From Clostridiales bacterium FE2011 (lineage in GTDB: Bacteria; Bacillota; Clostridia; Christensenellales; Aristaeellaceae): a DNA stretch of 64,000 nt. The notes under the pieces are model-generated. The model had not been told where the DNA came from. It saw nothing but the letters and a program-made list of their open reading frames with translations, and ran no database searches. The position numbers and the translations under genes are program-made. Each line of letters starts with the position of its first letter. The first letter of the stretch is position 1. Where the stretch lies: the NCBI GenBank assembly GCA_017569305.1, contig CP069418.1:1426001-1490000 (forward strand). The letters are read 5' to 3'. Positions 16,035 through 24,615 of the stretch are shown here, piece by piece.

Positions 16035-18281
16035 GTGATCAGAAAGAGCCGCACCTCCGTCTTTATCCGGTATGCGCTGTCGTATATCGCTGTTGTGCTG
16101 CTGCTGTTCCTGAGCATCACCGGCTATCTCTATATCCGGCTCAGCAGCAAAACCCGGGAGGAAATCATTGACAACCAGATCAACCGGCTGTCCCGGATTG
16201 CCGCCCAGCACGAAAGCTATATCTCCGCCATGCTGAATACTGCCGAGGAAATCGGTCTCAGTCCTGATATCGAGTTTTTCCGTTATGAGGAAGAGCCCTG
16301 GAAAGCCTATGACCTGCAGCTGAAGATGGTGCCCTATACCACCACCAGCAGCACCTTCTGCGACCAGGTATACCTTTACTTCTTCGGGGATGACCGGGTT
16401 TATTCTTCCTCTTCTTCCATGAGCCTTTCCCTTTTTGCGCGGATGATGCGCTATGAATTTATCCCGATGGAAAGCCTGGTTTCCCGGATTGCAAACACCG
16501 ACCGGCTGACCATTCTGCCGGCCCAGCAGGTATCCTCCACCCTTGTGGACAGTTCCCGGGTGGTTACCTTCCTGGTGCCGCTGGGCTCCGCCCCCGGCTC
16601 CGGAAAGGGCGTCCTGCTGTTCCTGATCAAAGACAGCGTTTACCAGTCTCTCTTTGCCGATGCCATCAACGACCATATCAACACCTATATCCACCAGGGC
16701 GATGAATTCCTCTCCTCCTCTGAGGAGCTGTCCCTTCCCCGGGATCAGGTGAAGGTTGCCCAGGAAACCGCCTCCAGCCTCTTCCGGTGGGACAACCAGG
16801 ACTGGACCCAGGTTACTTTCTCCGGCCGGAACTGGGGGCTGTCCTATACGGCGGTTCTCCGCAACGCCGATATCAATTCCTCCATCATGCAGCAGCTTTT
16901 CAGCATCCTGGCCATCCTGCCGGTCTTTGTTTTCCTGAGCCTGCTGCTTGCCCTGTGGATGGCGCGGCGTCATGCCCAGCCCATCCGGGCGATCACCGGC
17001 ATGCTCTCACGGGAAACGGACGAAACGCCCCGGGATGAACTCCAGCAGATTTCAACCGGCATCAGCCGGCTCACCTCCCGCAACCAGGAGCTGACCTCCC
17101 GCCTGGACCGGGCCCTGCCCGTCCAGCGGCACGATTTTGTTTTCAAATTTGTCAAGGACCGCTTCCCCACCCGGGAAGAAGCAGTGGTGGCCGGAAAGGC
17201 CGTGGGCCTGGAGATCGACCGCCCGGCCTACGCGGTGATCCTGTGCAGCGGTTCCGGGGGAAACGACCATCCCTTCGACCTGAGCGCCCCGCCCTTTGAC
17301 TGTTTCCCCGGCTGTTCCGGCGCGGGGGTGGAACTGGTCGCCCTGAAAGCCAATCTTTACCTGGTCTTCTCCGATGATCCGGAGACCCTGCCGGACCTGG
17401 CAGAAACGCTCCGCAGCGAAGGCGCCGCCGGCGGGGAGCGGTGTATCACCTCCATCTCCGCCCTGCATTCCGATTTCACGGAAGCTCCTTCCGCCTACCT
17501 GGAAGCAGCTGCCGCCTATGAAAACCGGTTTGTCATGGGCAGCCAGAAAGTGCTCTGCTACGACGATATTTCCTCCAACCTGGAGGAGATCCTTCCCCAG
17601 GCCCGGAAGATCACCAACTCCATCAGCCAGGCGCTGACCCTGGGAAGCCGGGATGTGCTGGATGTCCGGATCAGCGACCTGCTGCATTTCCTGAAGAACA
17701 CCAACATGTCGCCCTTCGCTTTCCGGATGATCTACAGTGAAGTGATCCGTTCCCTGGTCCACACCCATACCGCCGCCCTTTCCGGGGAAGGCTCCGTGCA
17801 GGAAATCTACAATATCTTCACGCTGACTTCCTGCCAGTCCATCGACGACCTGGACGAGCTGCTGCGCCGGCTTTGCGACCGCCTGCTCCTGGAGGAGCCG
17901 GATTCCTGCGAAATCGCGCCTGAGGAGGAGGACGAGATCAGCCAGGTGGTCCACTATATGGAGGAGCACTTCAGCGATCCGGAAATGTCCATCACCGCCC
18001 TGGCAGACTCCCTGGAGCTTTCCACCACCCGCTTCAGTCTTTCCTTTAAGGAAAAGACCGGCATGTCCCCCCTGGAATACCTGACGCTCCTGCGGGTGGA
18101 GCACGCAAAGGAGCTGCTGGAAATGACCGACCTGACCATCCGGGATATCAGTGCCCGGGCAGGCTATTATGATTCCGGCTCCTTCATCCGCCGCTTCAAG
18201 CAGGTCACCGGCGAAACGCCCGCCCAGTACCGCCGCAGCCGGAACCTGAAAAAGGAAACGCCGGAAGGCGGAAAAAACTGA
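16035..18281 (+). CDS. Membrane-anchored AraC-type sensor/regulator
   Basis: 748 residues from GTG 16035 (GGAGA at 16021 overlaps the previous gene's end; an in-frame ATG at 16008 lies inside that gene). The plan is: membrane helix 1 (about residues 10-32), an extracellular sensor domain of about 260 residues, membrane helix 2 (FVFLSLLLALWMARRHAQP), a cytoplasmic linker domain, and a C-terminal AraC helix-turn-helix pair (MSITALADSLELSTTRFSLSF, then IRDISARAGYYDSGSFIRRF). No kinase domain is present, so sensing and DNA binding are in one chain. It probably reads an external sugar or the binding protein and controls this island. Confidence 0.85.
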   Translation: MIRKSRTSVFIRYALSYIAVVLLLFLSITGYLYIRLSSKTREEIIDNQINRLSRIAAQHESYISAMLNTAEEIGLSPDIEFFRYEEEPWKAYDLQLKMVPYTTTSSTFCDQVYLYFFGDDRVYSSSSSMSLSLFARMMRYEFIPMESLVSRIANTDRLTILPAQQVSSTLVDSSRVVTFLVPLGSAPGSGKGVLLFLIKDSVYQSLFADAINDHINTYIHQGDEFLSSSEELSLPRDQVKVAQETASSLFRWDNQDWTQVTFSGRNWGLSYTAVLRNADINSSIMQQLFSILAILPVFVFLSLLLALWMARRHAQPIRAITGMLSRETDETPRDELQQISTGISRLTSRNQELTSRLDRALPVQRHDFVFKFVKDRFPTREEAVVAGKAVGLEIDRPAYAVILCSGSGGNDHPFDLSAPPFDCFPGCSGAGVELVALKANLYLVFSDDPETLPDLAETLRSEGAAGGERCITSISALHSDFTEAPSAYLEAAAAYENRFVMGSQKVLCYDDISSNLEEILPQARKITNSISQALTLGSRDVLDVRISDLLHFLKNTNMSPFAFRMIYSEVIRSLVHTHTAALSGEGSVQEIYNIFTLTSCQSIDDLDELLRRLCDRLLLEEPDSCEIAPEEEDEISQVVHYMEEHFSDPEMSITALADSLELSTTRFSLSFKEKTGMSPLEYLTLLRVEHAKELLEMTDLTIRDISARAGYYDSGSFIRRFKQVTGETPAQYRRSRNLKKETPEGGKN

Positions 18282-18305
18282 TTATCATCCATCAAGGAGT
18301 TTTCC

Positions 18306-19148
18306 ATGATTCACACAGAGGAAATCAACGTCCGGGATCCGTTTGTGCTGGTCCACGAAGGACAGTATTACCTGTACGGCACCCGCGGGGCTACCTGCTG
18401 GGGACCTGCGGACGGCTTTGACGTCTATACCGGCCGGGACCTGCACACCTGGGAAGGTCCGGCCGTCTGTTTCCATAATGACGGCACCTTCTGGGCCGAC
18501 CGGAATTACTGGGCGCCCGAGGTGCATCCCTGGCAGGGCATGTTCTATATGTTCGCCAGCTTCAAAAGCGACGCGCGCAGGCGCGGAACCGCCATCCTGC
18601 GTTCCGCCTCTCCCCTCGGTCCCTTTGAACCCTGGTCCGACGGCCCTGTCACCCCGGCAGACTGGGAATGCCTCGACGGCACCTTCCACGTCTCCTCCGA
18701 CGGCGTACCCTATATCGTGTTCTGCCACGAATGGGTGCAGGCAGGAGACGGTGAAATCCTGGCCATGCGCCTGACCGGGGACCTGAAGGCTGCCGCGGAA
18801 AAGCCCTTCCTGCTCTTCCGCGGCTCTGACGCTCCCTGGGCCCGGCCGGTCCATCACTCCTCCGGCATCACCGGCTATGTGACGGACGGACCTTTCCTGT
18901 GGCGCCGGAAGGACGGAACCCTGCTCTGCCTGTGGTCAGGATTCTCGGAAAAAGGCTATGCCCAGGGCCTGGCCGTTTCGGACAACGGCGAAATAGACGG
19001 GCACTTTTCCCAGATCGATCCCCTCTTTCTGGAAGACGGCGGCCACGGCATGCTCTTCCGGGACCTGGAAGGCGGCGTGTACCTGACCCTTCACAGTCCG
19101 AACACCCACCTGCTGGAGCGTCCCCGGTTTATCCCGGTCAGCCTGTAA
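18306..19148 (+). CDS. GH43-like five-bladed beta-propeller glycosidase
   Basis: 280 residues from ATG 18306 with AAGGAG upstream. The N-terminal NVRDPFVLVHEGQYYLYGT holds the Asp expected as general base in GH43-type propellers; further blade motifs are YWAPEVHPWQGMFYMF, WECLDGTFHVSSDGVPYIVF and HGMLFRDLEGGVYLTLHSP. No signal peptide is seen, so it trims imported oligosaccharides, typically arabinosides or xylosides. It is short for GH43 but complete for a single-domain member. It lies between the sensor and the GH4 gene. Confidence 0.8.
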   Translation: MIHTEEINVRDPFVLVHEGQYYLYGTRGATCWGPADGFDVYTGRDLHTWEGPAVCFHNDGTFWADRNYWAPEVHPWQGMFYMFASFKSDARRRGTAILRSASPLGPFEPWSDGPVTPADWECLDGTFHVSSDGVPYIVFCHEWVQAGDGEILAMRLTGDLKAAAEKPFLLFRGSDAPWARPVHHSSGITGYVTDGPFLWRRKDGTLLCLWSGFSEKGYAQGLAVSDNGEIDGHFSQIDPLFLEDGGHGMLFRDLEGGVYLTLHSPNTHLLERPRFIPVSL

Positions 19149-19173
19149 AATTCTTATTCCGTTGAAAGGATAT

Positions 19174-19219
19174 CCGGAGGGAAAGGCGAACAATAATCAG
19201 TGCCTTTCCTCCGGTTTTC
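19174..19219 (+). terminator. Terminator after the GH43-like gene
   Basis: CCGGAGGGAAAGGC (19174-19187) pairs with GCCTTTCCTCCGG (19202-19214) with one bulge, followed by TTTT. It lies 26 bases before the GH4 ribosome binding site, so GH4 may depend on read-through or a nearby promoter. Confidence 0.7.
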
Positions 19220-19244
19220 ATCAATCACTCTCAGGAGGCAGCAT

Positions 19245-20639
19245 ATGAATCAGACAACCAAGAATGTTCGCGAACTCACGGTAGCCTATATCGGCGGCGG
19301 TTCCCGGGGCTGGGCCTGGGGCTTTATGAAGGACCTTGCCCTGGACGGCGAAATCTGCGGTACCGTACGCCTGTATGATATTGACCGGGAAGCCGCGGAG
19401 CGGAACCGGATCATCGGTGAAAAAATCAGCGCCCACCCGGACACGGCGTCCCGCTGGGCCTACAAGGTCAGCAATTCCCTGCAGGAAGCGCTGACCGGGG
19501 CGGATTTTGTTGTCATCTCCATCCTGCCCGGCACCTTTGACGAAATGGAATCAGACGTCCACCTGCCGGAGCGCCTCGGCATCTGGCAGCCGGTGGGCGA
19601 CACGGTCGGCGCCGGCGGATTCATGCGCGCCATGCGTACCATCCCCATGTTTGTCACCATCGGCGAAGCCATCCGGGATTACGCTCCGGAAGCCTGGGTT
19701 ATCAACTATACTAACCCCATGTCCCTTTGCGTGCGCACCCTCTACGAGGTCTTTCCGGAGATCCGGGCCTTTGGCTGCTGCCATGAGGTTTTCGGCACCC
19801 AGAAGCTGCTCTGCTCCATGCTGAAAACCGAAGAGGGAATCGACGGCGTGAAGCGCCAGGATCTGTATACCACCGTCACCGGTATCAACCACTTCACCTG
19901 GCTGACCTCTGCCACCTGGCAGGGACGCGACCTGTTCCCCCTCTATGCCCGCTTCGTGGAGAAATACGCGGAAAGTGGCTATGATGAAGGCGGGGACGAC
20001 AACTGGATGAACTCCCACTTCAACTGCGCCCAGCGGGTGAAGTTTGACCTCTTCCGCCGCTACGGCGTGATCGCCGCAGCCGGAGACCGGCACCTGGCCG
20101 AGTTTGTGGCTCCCTGGTATACCCGGGATCCGGAAACCGTCCGGAAATGGAAATTCAGCCTGACCCCCGTTTCCTGGCGGAAGCAGGACCTGAAGGACAG
20201 ACTGCAGATGTCGGAAGACCTGGTCAGCGGAAAGAAGGAAATCACCCTGAACGGTTCCGGGGAGGAAGGCCACCTGCTGCTGAAGGCCCTGCTCGGCCTC
20301 GGGGATATGGTGTCCAATGTCAACATCCCCAACCGCGGCCAGATTCCCAACCTGCCCCTGGGCGCCGTTGTGGAAACCAACGCCCTCTTCGGGCTGAACC
20401 GCATTGATCCCGTATACGCGGGGCCGGTGCCCGCCTCCATCCTTCCGCTCATCACCCGGCATGTGTTGAACCAGGAAAACACCCTGACCGCCGCCCTCCG
20501 CTGCGACCGGAAGCTCGGCCTGACCACTTTCCTGAATGATCCGCAGCTGTCCGGCGTCACCCCGGCGGACGGAGAAAAGCTCTTCAACGAAATGCTGGAA
20601 AACCAGCGCGCCTACCTGCCGGTAAAATGGTTTGAATAA
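19245..20639 (+). CDS. GH4 family NAD-dependent glycosidase, LplD-like (possible alpha-galacturonidase)
   Basis: 464 residues from ATG 19245 with AGGAGG at 19233-19238; 15 residues upstream in frame lack a start signal. It has the GH4 signature: a Rossmann N-terminus AYIGGGSRGW, a metal- and substrate-binding motif GCCHEVFGTQKLL, VTGINHFTW, and a NPM block in INYTNPMSLCV. GH4 enzymes use NAD and Mn2+ to split glycosides by oxidation and elimination. The CHEVFG form and gene context with LplB/LplC-like permeases resemble LplD, for which alpha-galacturonidase activity is reported. That substrate is an inference; alpha-galactosidase or alpha-glucuronidase cannot be excluded. Confidence 0.85.
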   Translation: MNQTTKNVRELTVAYIGGGSRGWAWGFMKDLALDGEICGTVRLYDIDREAAERNRIIGEKISAHPDTASRWAYKVSNSLQEALTGADFVVISILPGTFDEMESDVHLPERLGIWQPVGDTVGAGGFMRAMRTIPMFVTIGEAIRDYAPEAWVINYTNPMSLCVRTLYEVFPEIRAFGCCHEVFGTQKLLCSMLKTEEGIDGVKRQDLYTTVTGINHFTWLTSATWQGRDLFPLYARFVEKYAESGYDEGGDDNWMNSHFNCAQRVKFDLFRRYGVIAAAGDRHLAEFVAPWYTRDPETVRKWKFSLTPVSWRKQDLKDRLQMSEDLVSGKKEITLNGSGEEGHLLLKALLGLGDMVSNVNIPNRGQIPNLPLGAVVETNALFGLNRIDPVYAGPVPASILPLITRHVLNQENTLTAALRCDRKLGLTTFLNDPQLSGVTPADGEKLFNEMLENQRAYLPVKWFE

Positions 20640-20661
20640 CCCTGAATATCAGGATCAACAA

Positions 20662-20695
20662 AACAGCTTCTGAGTTTTCTCAGAAGCTGTTTTTT
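20662..20695 (+). terminator. Terminator closing the first carbohydrate island
   Basis: ACAGCTTCTGA pairs with TCAGAAGCTGT around 20664-20690 and is followed by six T residues. Confidence 0.9.
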
Positions 20696-20700
20696 CCGTC

Positions 20701-20714
20701 ATTCTTCATTCTTC
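20701..20714. repeat. Short heptanucleotide repeat (ATTCTTC x2)
   Basis: Two exact copies of a 7-bp unit followed by a partial third (ATTTGG). This is the smallest member of the degenerate heptad family also seen at 28734, 32404, 40424, 43819, 46962 and 50445. Confidence 0.5.
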
Positions 20715-20797
20715 ATTTGGAGGGTTTCCTCCATCGCCCTTCCCTCCAGCACCCGTCTCCCCGTTTCTTTCACCGATTGATTTATAAGGGATATGAC

Positions 20798-20826
20798 TTG
20801 TTTTTTATTCAAGGATAGTGTATGAT
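20798..20826 (+). promoter_or_regulatory. Sigma-A promoter of the DUF1858 gene
   Basis: TTGTTT (20798-20803), 17-base spacer, TATGAT (20821-20826); the start codon is 36 bases further on. Confidence 0.55.
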
Positions 20827-20861
20827 GAGCCAGTAACTCAGTATGTAGGAGGGATTTTACC

Positions 20862-21074
20862 ATGGCTGAACAGTATGTTACCGGTGAAACACTGGTTGGC
20901 GAAGTTGTTACCAAGTACCCCGAAGCGATCGAGATCCTGCTGTCCATCGGCATGCACTGCCTGGGCTGCCCCGCTTCCCGCAATGAATCCCTGCAGGATG
21001 CCTGCGCGGTTCACGGCATTCCCGCGGAGCAGGTCATCGAAGCAATCAACGAAAAGATCGCTGAGAACAAGTAA
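20862..21074 (+). CDS. DUF1858 small redox-disulfide protein
   Basis: 70 residues from ATG 20862 behind TAGGAGGG. It matches the DUF1858 (hybrid-cluster-protein-associated redox disulfide) domain throughout: LVGEVVTKYPEAIEILLSIGMHCLGCPAS, with the Cys-x-x-Cys pair HCLGCPAS at about residues 33-36, then a helical tail. Such proteins are thought to handle thiol-disulfide or metal-cluster chemistry in anaerobes; the true role is unknown. It has its own promoter and terminator, so it is monocistronic. No hybrid cluster protein gene is nearby. Confidence 0.88.
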   Translation: MAEQYVTGETLVGEVVTKYPEAIEILLSIGMHCLGCPASRNESLQDACAVHGIPAEQVIEAINEKIAENK

Positions 21075-21090
21075 GTTCTGACCGACAATA

Positions 21091-21119
21091 AGGCCGGAGG
21101 GATTTTTCCTCCGGCCTTT
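21091..21119 (+). terminator. Terminator of the DUF1858 gene
   Basis: AGGCCGGAGG (21091-21100) pairs with CCTCCGGCCT (21109-21118). It probably also ends the convergent MutS-like gene. Confidence 0.85.
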
Positions 21120-21132
21120 GTTATGCCCTGAT

Positions 21133-22857
21133 TCAGTTTTCTGACGGCACGGAAGCCGTCAGGCTTTCGTAGGTCACACCGTATTTTTCCGCGATATCCC
21201 TGGCGAAAGACTGTCCTTCCGGCGGAGCGATCACAACCCGGAAGGAATGCTTTCCTTCCCTGGTTTCCGCCACCAGGGAAACCGCCTTCCCTTCGGCTTC
21301 GCCCGTATTGATCACCGTGTCCAGGTCCTGGGCCAGCTTATGCATGTGCGTATTATAGATCGTGCGGGTGCCCCGGCCGAGAATGGCCCGGACCGCGTCT
21401 GCCGCAATAAAGTATCCCTCTTCAAAGGATGTGGTGGAGAAGGTCTCGTTCAGGAGGAGCAGGCTTTCCGGCGTACAGCTGACAAACAATTCCCGGAAGC
21501 GCCGGCATTCCTCGCCCAGCCGTCCCAGGTCCAGCGTCTTGTCCTCATCCGCGGGGAAATGGGTCAGCACCCGGTCCGCCGGGTCATACTCAAAGCTTTC
21601 CGCCGGTACCGGAATACCGCTCTGTGCCAGGATAAACAGCTGGCCGACCGCCTGAGTCACCGTGGTTTTGCCGCCCCGGTTGGCGCCAGTCAGGACATAT
21701 ACCCGTTTTTCCGGATCAAAGACCAGGTCATTGGGTACCACGTTCTCCGGCTTTTCGGTGGCAATCAGCTTCAGGTTGTACAGTCCCGCTGCCTTCATGC
21801 AGGCCGCCCCCTGCCGGTTCAGCCTGGCCTGCGGCTTGCAGAACTTCCAGCCTGCTTTCTGTTTCTTCTCAATGTATTCCGCCCACCGGGTATAAAACAC
21901 CAGTTCCGGTATCAGGTCGGCGATTTCCTTGACGCTCACATTCAGGTACTGTCCCAGTGTGTCCCGCAGCTTCCGGGCAATCCTGGAAGTCAGCATGGAC
22001 GCCGCGCTGTCCATCTGCCGCGGCACATTGGCAGTGCCGTCCGCCGCGGGGATCCGGGACAGGGACATGGCCGCCAGCGGATTGCGGAGAATCACCGAGC
22101 TCTCCACAAACTGACCGACAGACTGAAGCAGCCCCACCTCCGTATTGGCGGGATAATAGTTATAGCTTCCGCTCCAGTCCGCCTCTTTCCGGATCTCATC
22201 CCTGGGGGACACGGACGCCAGGAAGTTCTTCAGGATGCTGGACTTCACAAAAGGCTTTGCGTTGACGGAAACCAGTCCCATACTGATCGCCTCAAAGCGG
22301 TCATTCAGGTTGATGCCTACCGTCAGGCTCCGGATTTCGGAAGCGGCAACCCGCATTTCCTCCACGTCCTTGCGCAGTGCGGCAAACCCTTTTTCCTGGT
22401 AGATCTGCTCCACGGTGTCCCGCAGCGTGGTCAGACCTTCCGAAACCAGGTCCTTATCCGACAGGCACTCCCGGATGGCTTCCACGGTCAGGATATAGTC
22501 ATGGTATTCCTCCAGCCGGTGCATCAGATCCCAGATGCCGGTCTCATCCCCCTCGTGACGGTTAACCACTCCGTAGTCATAGAACATTTTGACCTTGTCC
22601 AGCAGCTTCATCAGCCGCTCCCGGATTTCCGGATGGCGCAGGATGTCGTCAAAAACGTCGCTGCGGAAAGCGGCCACCGCCGGATCCGCCGTCAGGCTCA
22701 TCATCACCCGGCGGAGCAGCGGCTCCTCCTGGGGCTGCGCCGCCACTTTCTCCGTCAGCGCGTCCATCCCCAGGTCGTGCCAGCTTTCCTCCGGAATCTC
22801 CCGGTATGTCACTTCATCCTGCCGGGGAAACAATATACTCAGCTTCGTCTGCTTCAT
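21133..22857 (-). CDS. MutS-like ATPase (MutS domain V family, not canonical MutS)
   Basis: 574 residues from ATG 22857 (GAGGATAATGTAATG); an open frame extends to 23040 but overlaps the divergent promoter. The C-terminal third is a MutS-type ABC ATPase: Walker A TGANRGGKTTVTQ, a Walker B-like ESLLLLNETFSTTSFEEG where MutS has DE, and a switch histidine in YNTHMHKLA. The N-terminus is helical, as in the lever domain, and mismatch-binding domain I is absent. It resembles the family of stand-alone MutS-like ATPases in Firmicutes with unknown DNA or RNA substrates. Walker A (TGANRGGKTT) and Walker B (NE rather than DE) both differ from MutS. Confidence 0.78.
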   Translation of the reverse strand: MKQTKLSILFPRQDEVTYREIPEESWHDLGMDALTEKVAAQPQEEPLLRRVMMSLTADPAVAAFRSDVFDDILRHPEIRERLMKLLDKVKMFYDYGVVNRHEGDETGIWDLMHRLEEYHDYILTVEAIRECLSDKDLVSEGLTTLRDTVEQIYQEKGFAALRKDVEEMRVAASEIRSLTVGINLNDRFEAISMGLVSVNAKPFVKSSILKNFLASVSPRDEIRKEADWSGSYNYYPANTEVGLLQSVGQFVESSVILRNPLAAMSLSRIPAADGTANVPRQMDSAASMLTSRIARKLRDTLGQYLNVSVKEIADLIPELVFYTRWAEYIEKKQKAGWKFCKPQARLNRQGAACMKAAGLYNLKLIATEKPENVVPNDLVFDPEKRVYVLTGANRGGKTTVTQAVGQLFILAQSGIPVPAESFEYDPADRVLTHFPADEDKTLDLGRLGEECRRFRELFVSCTPESLLLLNETFSTTSFEEGYFIAADAVRAILGRGTRTIYNTHMHKLAQDLDTVINTGEAEGKAVSLVAETREGKHSFRVVIAPPEGQSFARDIAEKYGVTYESLTASVPSEN

Positions 22858-22935
22858 TACATTATCCTCATTTGAACGGTTCTTGCGGATCTGATTATAT
22901 CTGATCCGTCCGCTCCCGTAAAGTCTGCGCGGCGG

Positions 22936-22964
22936 ATGACAGCCCGTACGCAATATGGTACAAT
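22936..22964 (+). promoter_or_regulatory. Sigma-A promoter of ybaK
   Basis: ATGACA (22936-22941), 17-base spacer, TACAAT (22959-22964), 30 bases before the start codon. Confidence 0.6.
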
Positions 22965-22993
22965 AATCCCCGGCCGGAAAGGAGGCCTCTGCC

Positions 22994-23467
22994 ATGGGAA
23001 AACAGGACAAAACCAACTGTATGCGGGTACTGGACAGCAAAAAGATTGCCTACAGTGCTCATTTATATGAAGCGGATCCGACCCTGACCGGGGAGGATAT
23101 CGCCCGCCTGCTGAATGAGGAGCCTTCCCAGGTTTTCAAAACCCTGGTCACCGTCGGCAAGCCTCAGAAGTATTATGTGTTCGTAATTCCGGTTAACGCT
23201 GAGCTGAACCTGAAAAAGGCCGCCGCTGCCGCCGGTGAAAAATCCGTAAGCATGATTCCCCAGCGGGATCTGCTTCCGCTGACCGGCTATGTGCATGGTG
23301 GCTGCTCACCTATCGGAATGAAGAAGCATTTCCCTTCGTTTATTGATGAGAGTGCTTCCGGTCTCTCCCGGATTTTTGTCAGTGCGGGCCGCGTCGGCTG
23401 CCAGGTGGAACTGGCTCCCGCGGATCTGATTCAGATTGCCGCCCTGACCCCCGCCGCCCTGATTTGA
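22994..23467 (+). CDS. ybaK: Cys-tRNA(Pro)/Cys-tRNA(Cys) deacylase, YbaK/EbsC family
   Basis: 157 residues from ATG 22994 with GGAGG at 22981-22985. It is a single-domain YbaK fold: GEDIARLLNEEPSQVFKTLV (the conserved VFKTL lysine), YVFVIPVNAELNLKKAA, and GYVHGGCSPIGMKK, the active-site GxxxGGxSPxG loop. It hydrolyses Cys mischarged onto tRNA(Pro), editing in trans for prolyl-tRNA synthetase. Length and motifs are typical. Confidence 0.93.
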   Translation: MGKQDKTNCMRVLDSKKIAYSAHLYEADPTLTGEDIARLLNEEPSQVFKTLVTVGKPQKYYVFVIPVNAELNLKKAAAAAGEKSVSMIPQRDLLPLTGYVHGGCSPIGMKKHFPSFIDESASGLSRIFVSAGRVGCQVELAPADLIQIAALTPAALI

Positions 23468-23497
23468 TTGACTTTCCGCAAAGCGGAGTGATAAACT
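23468..23497 (+). promoter_or_regulatory. Possible promoter of the second phosphodiester-glycosidase locus
   Basis: TTGACT (23468-23473), 18-base spacer, TAAACT (23492-23497). A small CGCCG/CGGCG hairpin follows before the ribosome binding site. Confidence 0.4.
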
Positions 23498-23559
23498 GTA
23501 ATGTAATGTTTTTTTGCATTTTTACCGCCGTTTCCGGCGTTAACTGATGGAGGTTCCTC

Positions 23560-24567
23560 ATGACGAAAAAGCGTACCCTGCTGTGGCTGATCCCGCTGAT
23601 TCTGCTGATTCTGCTGATCCCGTTCCTGGTTCCTTCCGCCCTGCCCTATGCCGGAGCGGAAGAGCTGCCTGTTTTCTCATCCGTGGAGCTGGCTAACCCC
23701 TCACCGGAACCGGTCGTGCTGGAGCCGAATCCCAAGTACAAGAATTCCATGGTCTCCCGGTATGCCCCGCACAAGGACGCCTTCACGTCCGAACCCCTGG
23801 GATACCAGGACGGTACCATCTGCGTAAAGATCGAGAAGAGAACGGTCGTCAACGGCAACGGCGGCAAGACCGCGGTGTATTTCACCTGGGTCAAGATTGC
23901 CGATCCTTCCCAGCTCCGCACCAGCACCAACCAGCCTTATCCTTCCAAGCAGCTCGTCGCCGCAACCTCCCTCGCCCGTCGTGAACGCTCCGTCCTGGCC
24001 ATCAACGGCGACTATTTCTGCGACCGGACGGAAGGCATCGTCTACCGGAACGGTGAACTGCTGCGGAACAGCGTTTTCAATACCGGTTACGGATATGATG
24101 CATTGATTATCGACCTGAACGGCAATTTCCATATCCTGCTGAAACCCGATCCCAGCGACTTCGAACCTTACGAAGGCTGTATCGCCCACAGCTTCATCTT
24201 CGGGCCCGCGCTTGTCGTCGACGGCAAGATGCAGGTTCTGGACGGCAACAATTATGCAAGTTCCCCCGGCATGGGGCTCCATAAATACCTGCAGCGCCAG
24301 GCCATCTGCCAGATGGATAACCTGACCTACCTGATGATCACTGCGGAAGGTCCTGAACAGTCCAAGGACGGCGGCCTCACCGGCCAGGAAATGGCCCAGC
24401 TGGCCTATGACTGCGGTGCGGTCCAGGCTTATAACCTGGACGGCGGTTCCTCCAGCTGGCTGGTGCTCGGTACCGACCGGATCAACGCCACCCGCGGCAA
24501 GAAGCGGGATATTCAGGATATCATTTACTTTGTCACTGCTGAAGCGGAACCGGTTCCCGCGGAATAA
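23560..24567 (+). CDS. Secreted phosphodiester glycosidase (NAGPA-like) domain protein
   Basis: 335 residues from ATG 23560 behind GGAGG. An N-terminal hydrophobic segment of about 25 residues is a signal peptide or anchor. The rest is one NAGPA domain: SVLAINGDYFCDRTEGIVYRNG, AHSFIFGPALVVDGK, MDNLTYLMITAEG, AYNLDGGSSSWLVL, and QDIIYFVTA at the end. It lacks the leucine-rich repeats of its relative at 1750. Both NAGPA blocks (NGDYF and NLDGG) are kept, so it should be active on an extracellular glycan phosphodiester. The next gene, 48 bases on, encodes an Lgt-like membrane protein, as at the first locus. Confidence 0.85.
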   Translation: MTKKRTLLWLIPLILLILLIPFLVPSALPYAGAEELPVFSSVELANPSPEPVVLEPNPKYKNSMVSRYAPHKDAFTSEPLGYQDGTICVKIEKRTVVNGNGGKTAVYFTWVKIADPSQLRTSTNQPYPSKQLVAATSLARRERSVLAINGDYFCDRTEGIVYRNGELLRNSVFNTGYGYDALIIDLNGNFHILLKPDPSDFEPYEGCIAHSFIFGPALVVDGKMQVLDGNNYASSPGMGLHKYLQRQAICQMDNLTYLMITAEGPEQSKDGGLTGQEMAQLAYDCGAVQAYNLDGGSSSWLVLGTDRINATRGKKRDIQDIIYFVTAEAEPVPAE

Positions 24568-24615
24568 CCCAGGAGCTGTCCCACAGCCCACCGTCAACAA
24601 AGGAAGCGTCAGCCT

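Noticed and set aside
21133-23040. A longer MutS-like protein starting at 23040
   Set aside because: The extra 61 codons overlap the ybaK promoter and start region, and a ribosome binding site supports ATG 22857.
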